NCBI GenBank assembly: GCA_002469805.1
Contig: DKNW01000026.1
Span: 1 to 9,312, forward strand
DNA: 9,312 nt
From: Rhodobiaceae bacterium UBA7378
GTDB taxonomy: Bacteria > Pseudomonadota > Alphaproteobacteria > RS24
Reading direction: 5' to 3'
Part shown: positions 7,008-9,312 of the stretch, piece by piece
Numbering within the stretch: the first letter of the stretch is position 1
Layout: each line of letters opens with the position of its first letter
Notes under the pieces: model-generated
What the model was told of the DNA's origin: nothing
Databases searched by the model: none
Seen by the model: the letters and a program-made list of their open reading frames with translations, nothing else
Translations under genes and position numbers: made by a program

Positions 7008-7013
7008 GGTGGC

Positions 7014-7910
7014 GTGTTTCATTACAAACCTAAGTCGGTCGATGACATTGTTATCCGCGATTTTTCCTTCAGTTTTCCCGATGATATCGACCCCAAATGG
7101 ATTCCAAACCAGCGGGTGCGGAGCCACTTTTTCAACGGTGTTTCGCTGACAATGCCATATCTTGAGCCGTTTTTGGTCAAAACCGGCAAGGAAACTGCGC
7201 GGCACGTTACGTCGCCGGAATTACTGGAAGATATTCGTGGCTTTTGCGGACAGGAAAGCCAGCACTATAAGTGCCACCGTCGGCTCAATGAATTGCTGAA
7301 GGTAAATGGCTATCCCGAACTTGCCGATGTCGAATCGCGCATGGATGCTTCGTGGAAGAAACTAATGGGTGAAACGCTGGAGCGGCGTCTGGCATATTCT
7401 GCTGGTTTTGAGTGCATGACCAACGGTTTTACTCGGTGGATGATTAAGAAACGGCTGCAGCTTTTCAAAAACGCCGACCCGTACATCACATCTTTCTGGC
7501 TGATGCATATGATTGAGGAGACCGAGCATAAAACGGTCGCGCTTGATTGCTATATGGCTTATTCGGGCCGCTTTTGGCCGCGCTTTTTCGGTGTCTTCCG
7601 TGGCTCGTGTGACGTCATTGGCTGGGGCATGGTGGCTATGTTCGCCATGCTTAAGAAAGACGGCAAGCTTAAAAACCCGCTGACATGGCTCGAACTTGGC
7701 CGCGAATTGTTCCAACTGGCGATCAATGTTGGTCCGTTTTTGCTGCGCGCACTGGTGCCGGGCCATGACCCGCGCCACGAAATAGATCCGGCATGGATGC
7801 GGCAATGGATTGACGGCTATGCGTTATTGCCGAACGACCAACCCTTGCCGCTTATCGATACTCGGCATCCCGATATGCCTGTTCCATTTGGGAGCGTAAA
7901 ACATCAATAA
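7014..7910 (+). CDS. PF10118/COG3687-type di-iron ferritin-like protein
   Basis: A 298-residue protein that I recognise as the family usually named 'predicted metal-dependent hydrolase' (COG3687). It shows a complete carboxylate-bridged di-iron ligand set: E51 (MPYLEPF), E81 with H84 (QESQHYKCH), E133 (GFECMTNG), and E169 with H172 (IEETEHKTVA). This E, ExxH, E, ExxH order is that of ferritin-like di-iron oxygenases, so an oxygenase or oxidase role is at least as likely as hydrolysis. Hydrophobic stretches at about 191-213 and 232-250 suggest membrane association. The GTG start at 7014 has a GGAGG site 6 nt upstream. The next gene, a styrene oxide isomerase homologue, begins 24 bp after the stop with its own strong ribosome binding site, so the two are probably cotranscribed. 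Confidence 0.82.
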   Translation: MFHYKPKSVDDIVIRDFSFSFPDDIDPKWIPNQRVRSHFFNGVSLTMPYLEPFLVKTGKETARHVTSPELLEDIRGFCGQESQHYKCHRRLNELLKVNGYPELADVESRMDASWKKLMGETLERRLAYSAGFECMTNGFTRWMIKKRLQLFKNADPYITSFWLMHMIEETEHKTVALDCYMAYSGRFWPRFFGVFRGSCDVIGWGMVAMFAMLKKDGKLKNPLTWLELGRELFQLAINVGPFLLRALVPGHDPRHEIDPAWMRQWIDGYALLPNDQPLPLIDTRHPDMPVPFGSVKHQ

Positions 7911-7934
7911 TTAATTCTCGGGGAGGGGAAAAAG

Positions 7935-8411
7935 ATGGAACGTTATCAGAAGTTAATGATTGGACACGGTCTTCTCGTAACCTTCGTGTCGTTGCTGGCT
8001 GGATTTATGCTCATCTTCAAACTGGTCGGCGGGCTGGAAATCTGGCCAGGTAACATTGTGCCGATCAGCGTTTATGGTACGTCCGAAGGCTGGGTGCGTG
8101 CGCATACAGGGGGGCTGACGAATGGCCTGCTGGTGGTGATTTTTGCCCTCGCGCTACCCAAACTTGATCTCAGCGCAGTGATGAACCGGTTTTGCGCTTG
8201 GGGTCTTATATATGTCGCGTGGTCATTCACGATTTTCTACTGGATTGGCAATGCAGTTGGCAATCGCGCTCTAACCATGGGAGATAACCCGATGGGTGAG
8301 AGTAGCCTGTTGAGCCTAGTTGGGTTTTTGCCCGGACTGCCGAGCATATTTTTGGCACCCATTATTCTGTATATTGGCGCACGCGCGGCTTTGCGTGGAC
8401 TTAAAGATTAG
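7935..8411 (+). CDS. styrene oxide isomerase (StyC/SOI)-like membrane protein
   Basis: A 158-residue protein with four predicted membrane helices (about 9-30, 60-77, 83-106, 124-150). The order of motifs matches my recollection of Pseudomonas StyC: GHG near the N-terminus (10-12), LVGGLEIWPG (30-39), SEGWVRAHTG (50-59), N63, FYWIGN (101-106) and NRALTMG (110-116). StyC has LVGGFEIFPG, PEGWARAHSG, GFYLFSN and NRGLTFG in the same places. Length is close to StyC (about 169). SOI isomerises aryl epoxides to aldehydes in a haem b-dependent trimer. As I recall, the haem-coordinating His58 and active-site Asn64 and Tyr103 of SOI align with H57, N63 and Y102 here. The true substrate is unknown; no styrene monooxygenase (styAB) or phenylacetaldehyde dehydrogenase (styD) is in the window. 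GGAGG (7922-7926) lies 8 nt before the ATG. Confidence 0.7.
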   Translation: MERYQKLMIGHGLLVTFVSLLAGFMLIFKLVGGLEIWPGNIVPISVYGTSEGWVRAHTGGLTNGLLVVIFALALPKLDLSAVMNRFCAWGLIYVAWSFTIFYWIGNAVGNRALTMGDNPMGESSLLSLVGFLPGLPSIFLAPIILYIGARAALRGLKD

Positions 8412-8447
8412 CGACCCACGTGCCCCATGAAATGTGCCCAACGAAAA

Positions 8448-8473
8448 ATGGCGCCGGTTTTGACCGGTGCCAT
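8448..8473 (-). terminator. strong intrinsic terminator for minus-strand transcription
   Basis: ATGGCGCCGGT (8448-8458) pairs with ACCGGTGCCAT (8463-8473) across a TTTG loop, giving an 11-bp stem with one G-T pair. The flanking A5 run (8444-8448) reads as T5 directly after the stem on the minus strand, a classic rho-independent terminator. It sits just beyond the stop of the decayed minus-strand gene at 8496-8683. It may also act on plus-strand transcripts leaving the isomerase gene, but no T-run follows it in that direction. Confidence 0.65.
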
Positions 8474-8485
8474 CCAGCTATTTTG

Positions 8486-8510
8486 AAAAAGCCGGTTAGT
8501 CGGCCTTTTT
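8486..8510 (+). terminator. candidate bidirectional terminator after the isomerase gene
   Basis: A5-GCCG (8486-8494) pairs with CGGC (8501-8504) and T5 (8506-8510), with one bulged C and a 6-nt loop. Ending in T5 on the plus strand and, read in reverse, in T5 on the minus strand, it can terminate both ways. It lies 75 bp after the isomerase stop. The stop codon of the decayed minus-strand gene (8496-8498) falls in its loop. Confidence 0.45.
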
Positions 8511-8683
8511 AGAACCCAAGATTACGGCCGGAATGATCGTCAGAACAACAGGTTGAAGACGATAACCAATGGCCTTGGTGAAGCTGGGTCAGTGCCGCCA
8601 TACCGGGCAAAAAAATTCATATCGCCAATGGCAATGCTGGCGGTGCTCTATAGTTGCCAGATTTGAAGTTCGGTGATTTCCAT
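8496..8683 (-). pseudogene. small decayed gene, probably hydrophobic protein
   Basis: On the minus strand an ATG (8681-8683) with a GAGGGG ribosome binding site 7 nt upstream begins MEITELQIWQL and meets a TAG (8648-8650). One base change at that stop (TAG to TAT, Tyr) restores reading into STASIAIGDMNFFARYGG. Further on the frame must shift to read FTKAIGYRLQPVVLTIIPA and a GSKKAD ending before the TAA at 8496-8498. A good ribosome binding site, plausible coding at both ends and an intrinsic terminator beyond the stop suggest a once-functional short gene broken by a nonsense change and a frameshift or deletion. I do not recognise the family. Sequencing errors could also produce this. Confidence 0.45.
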
Positions 8684-8752
8684 AATATTTCCCCTCATGG
8701 TGATCGAAATAACCACGCAGAGGCTAGGTCGGAAAATCGTGATGCCTCGACC

Positions 8753-8774
8753 CAAAAACCTTTGGGGTTTTTTG
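8753..8774 (-). terminator. intrinsic terminator of the alpha/beta hydrolase gene
   Basis: CAAAAACC (8753-8760) and GGTTTTTTG (8766-8774) form an A/T-rich stem capped by two G-C pairs, one base after the hydrolase stop codon (8775-8777). On the minus strand the stem ends in T5. The position makes a terminator for the hydrolase gene likely, although the stem is weak in G-C pairs. Confidence 0.5.
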
Positions 8775-9312
8775 TTACCCCGCCCAAAATTCGGTCAGTA
8801 GAGGTGCGACGCTTTTCGTGCGGATCGACATGCCCCAATGTCCAATATCTTTCTCAATATGCAAGGTGCCACCCCAGCGCGACACGAACCGTTCGCCCAC
8901 AGCCAGCGGCACGAAGGGATCTTTCTCCCCCCAAATAAGGAGTTTTTTTGCTGGCAGATTTTCCAACTCTTTTTCCCAGACGCCCAGTCCCCGCAGGCCC
9001 GCAGCCGACCTGTATAGCTGCAATATCGACCGCTTCATCGTGGCATCAAAAGCGCTGGCTTCATGCGTGGCGAGATCCTCCGGCAATCCCTGTTCCATGA
9101 GTGACTTTTTCATAGTGCCGGAGTTGCTGATAGCCATGAATAATTCACCAATTACGGGTGTTGCCCACATCCAGGCAAATAAGTGACCGCGATACGCGCC
9201 ATCGATTGCTGCGCCGCCAAACACCAACGATTTAATCAAGTCTGGTCGCAGGCTTGCTACGCGCGCCGTTAAAGTGGCACCCCAGTCATGGCCGACCAAA
9301 TCGATAGGCCCG
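8775..9312 (-). CDS. alpha/beta hydrolase, epoxide hydrolase/dehalogenase type (partial, N-terminus missing)
   Basis: The last 178 codons of an alpha/beta-hydrolase-fold enzyme whose 5' end lies beyond base 9312. The reading frame stays open to the edge as GPIDLVGHDWG, so the TTG at 9297-9299 is an internal leucine, not a start. The nucleophile elbow GHDWG carries aspartate, as in soluble epoxide hydrolases and haloalkane dehalogenases, rather than the serine of esterases. A catalytic acid candidate is D131 (visible numbering) in LIWGEKDPFVP, and the histidine is H158 in DIGHWG. Expected reactions are hydrolysis of an epoxide to a diol or of a halide. The cap-domain tyrosines or halide-binding residues cannot be assigned with confidence. 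It converges on the isomerase gene, about 360 bp away, and is followed by its own terminator. Confidence 0.8.
   Translation of the reverse strand, partial: GPIDLVGHDWGATLTARVASLRPDLIKSLVFGGAAIDGAYRGHLFAWMWATPVIGELFMAISNSGTMKKSLMEQGLPEDLATHEASAFDATMKRSILQLYRSAAGLRGLGVWEKELENLPAKKLLIWGEKDPFVPLAVGERFVSRWGGTLHIEKDIGHWGMSIRTKSVAPLLTEFWAG

Noticed and set aside
6741..7205. Minus-strand 154-residue ORF
   Set aside because: It overlaps the ends of two well-supported plus-strand genes and the gap between them, has no recognisable motif and shows low-complexity composition.
7362..7805. Minus-strand 147-residue ORF
   Set aside because: It is fully antisense to the di-iron protein, whose ligand motifs prove the plus-strand frame.
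8818..9186. Plus-strand 122-residue ORF, and another at 8654-8938
   Set aside because: Both are shadows of the minus-strand alpha/beta hydrolase or its upstream spacer, without a family signature.
9297..9299. TTG as start of the alpha/beta hydrolase
   Set aside because: The frame is open upstream with conserved GPID before LVGHDWG, and the core of the fold would be missing; the gene simply runs off the window.

Overview
The window looks like chromosomal DNA from an alphaproteobacterium with mid-range GC content, plausibly a marine or environmental lineage. This is inferred from gene content: a CaiB/BaiF CoA-transferase end, a DUF2855 protein, a PF10118-type di-iron protein and a PhyH-family oxygenase. 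It is also supported by short AGGAG-type ribosome binding sites. No phylogenetic marker in the window fixes the genus. I see no transposase, integrase, phage gene, CRISPR array or rRNA.

Left part (1-3600). The last 35 codons of a CaiB/BaiF-type CoA-transferase run into a convergent two-gene minus-strand operon. In transcription order this is an FAD/NAD(P)-dependent flavin oxidoreductase and then a DUF2855 protein. A divergent intergenic region of about 145 bp, carrying a strong 18-bp near-palindrome, separates the operon from a plus-strand hotdog-fold, thioesterase-like protein.

Middle part (3600-6900). A complete tRNA-Lys(UUU) gene is followed by an integral-membrane fatty-acid-desaturase-family protein with three histidine boxes. 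A convergent PhyH-family Fe(II)/2-oxoglutarate dioxygenase comes next, and then a divergently transcribed ICMT/PEMT-type membrane methyltransferase.

Right part (6900-9312). A di-iron ferritin-like protein (PF10118/COG3687, usually annotated 'metal-dependent hydrolase') is followed 24 bp later by a small four-helix membrane protein. From its motifs I recognise the latter as a homologue of styrene oxide isomerase (StyC/SOI). Beyond a hairpin-rich spacer holding a small decayed minus-strand gene lies the 3' part of a minus-strand alpha/beta hydrolase. Its GHDWG nucleophile elbow is of the epoxide hydrolase/haloalkane dehalogenase type.

Taken together, nearly every gene acts on lipid-like, acyl-CoA or hydrophobic substrates, and several are oxygen-dependent or epoxide-related. 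The most interesting hypothesis is that the di-iron protein and the SOI homologue form a two-gene oxidation/epoxide-isomerisation module, with an epoxide-hydrolase-like enzyme nearby. The pairing is visible in the sequence; the shared pathway is inference.
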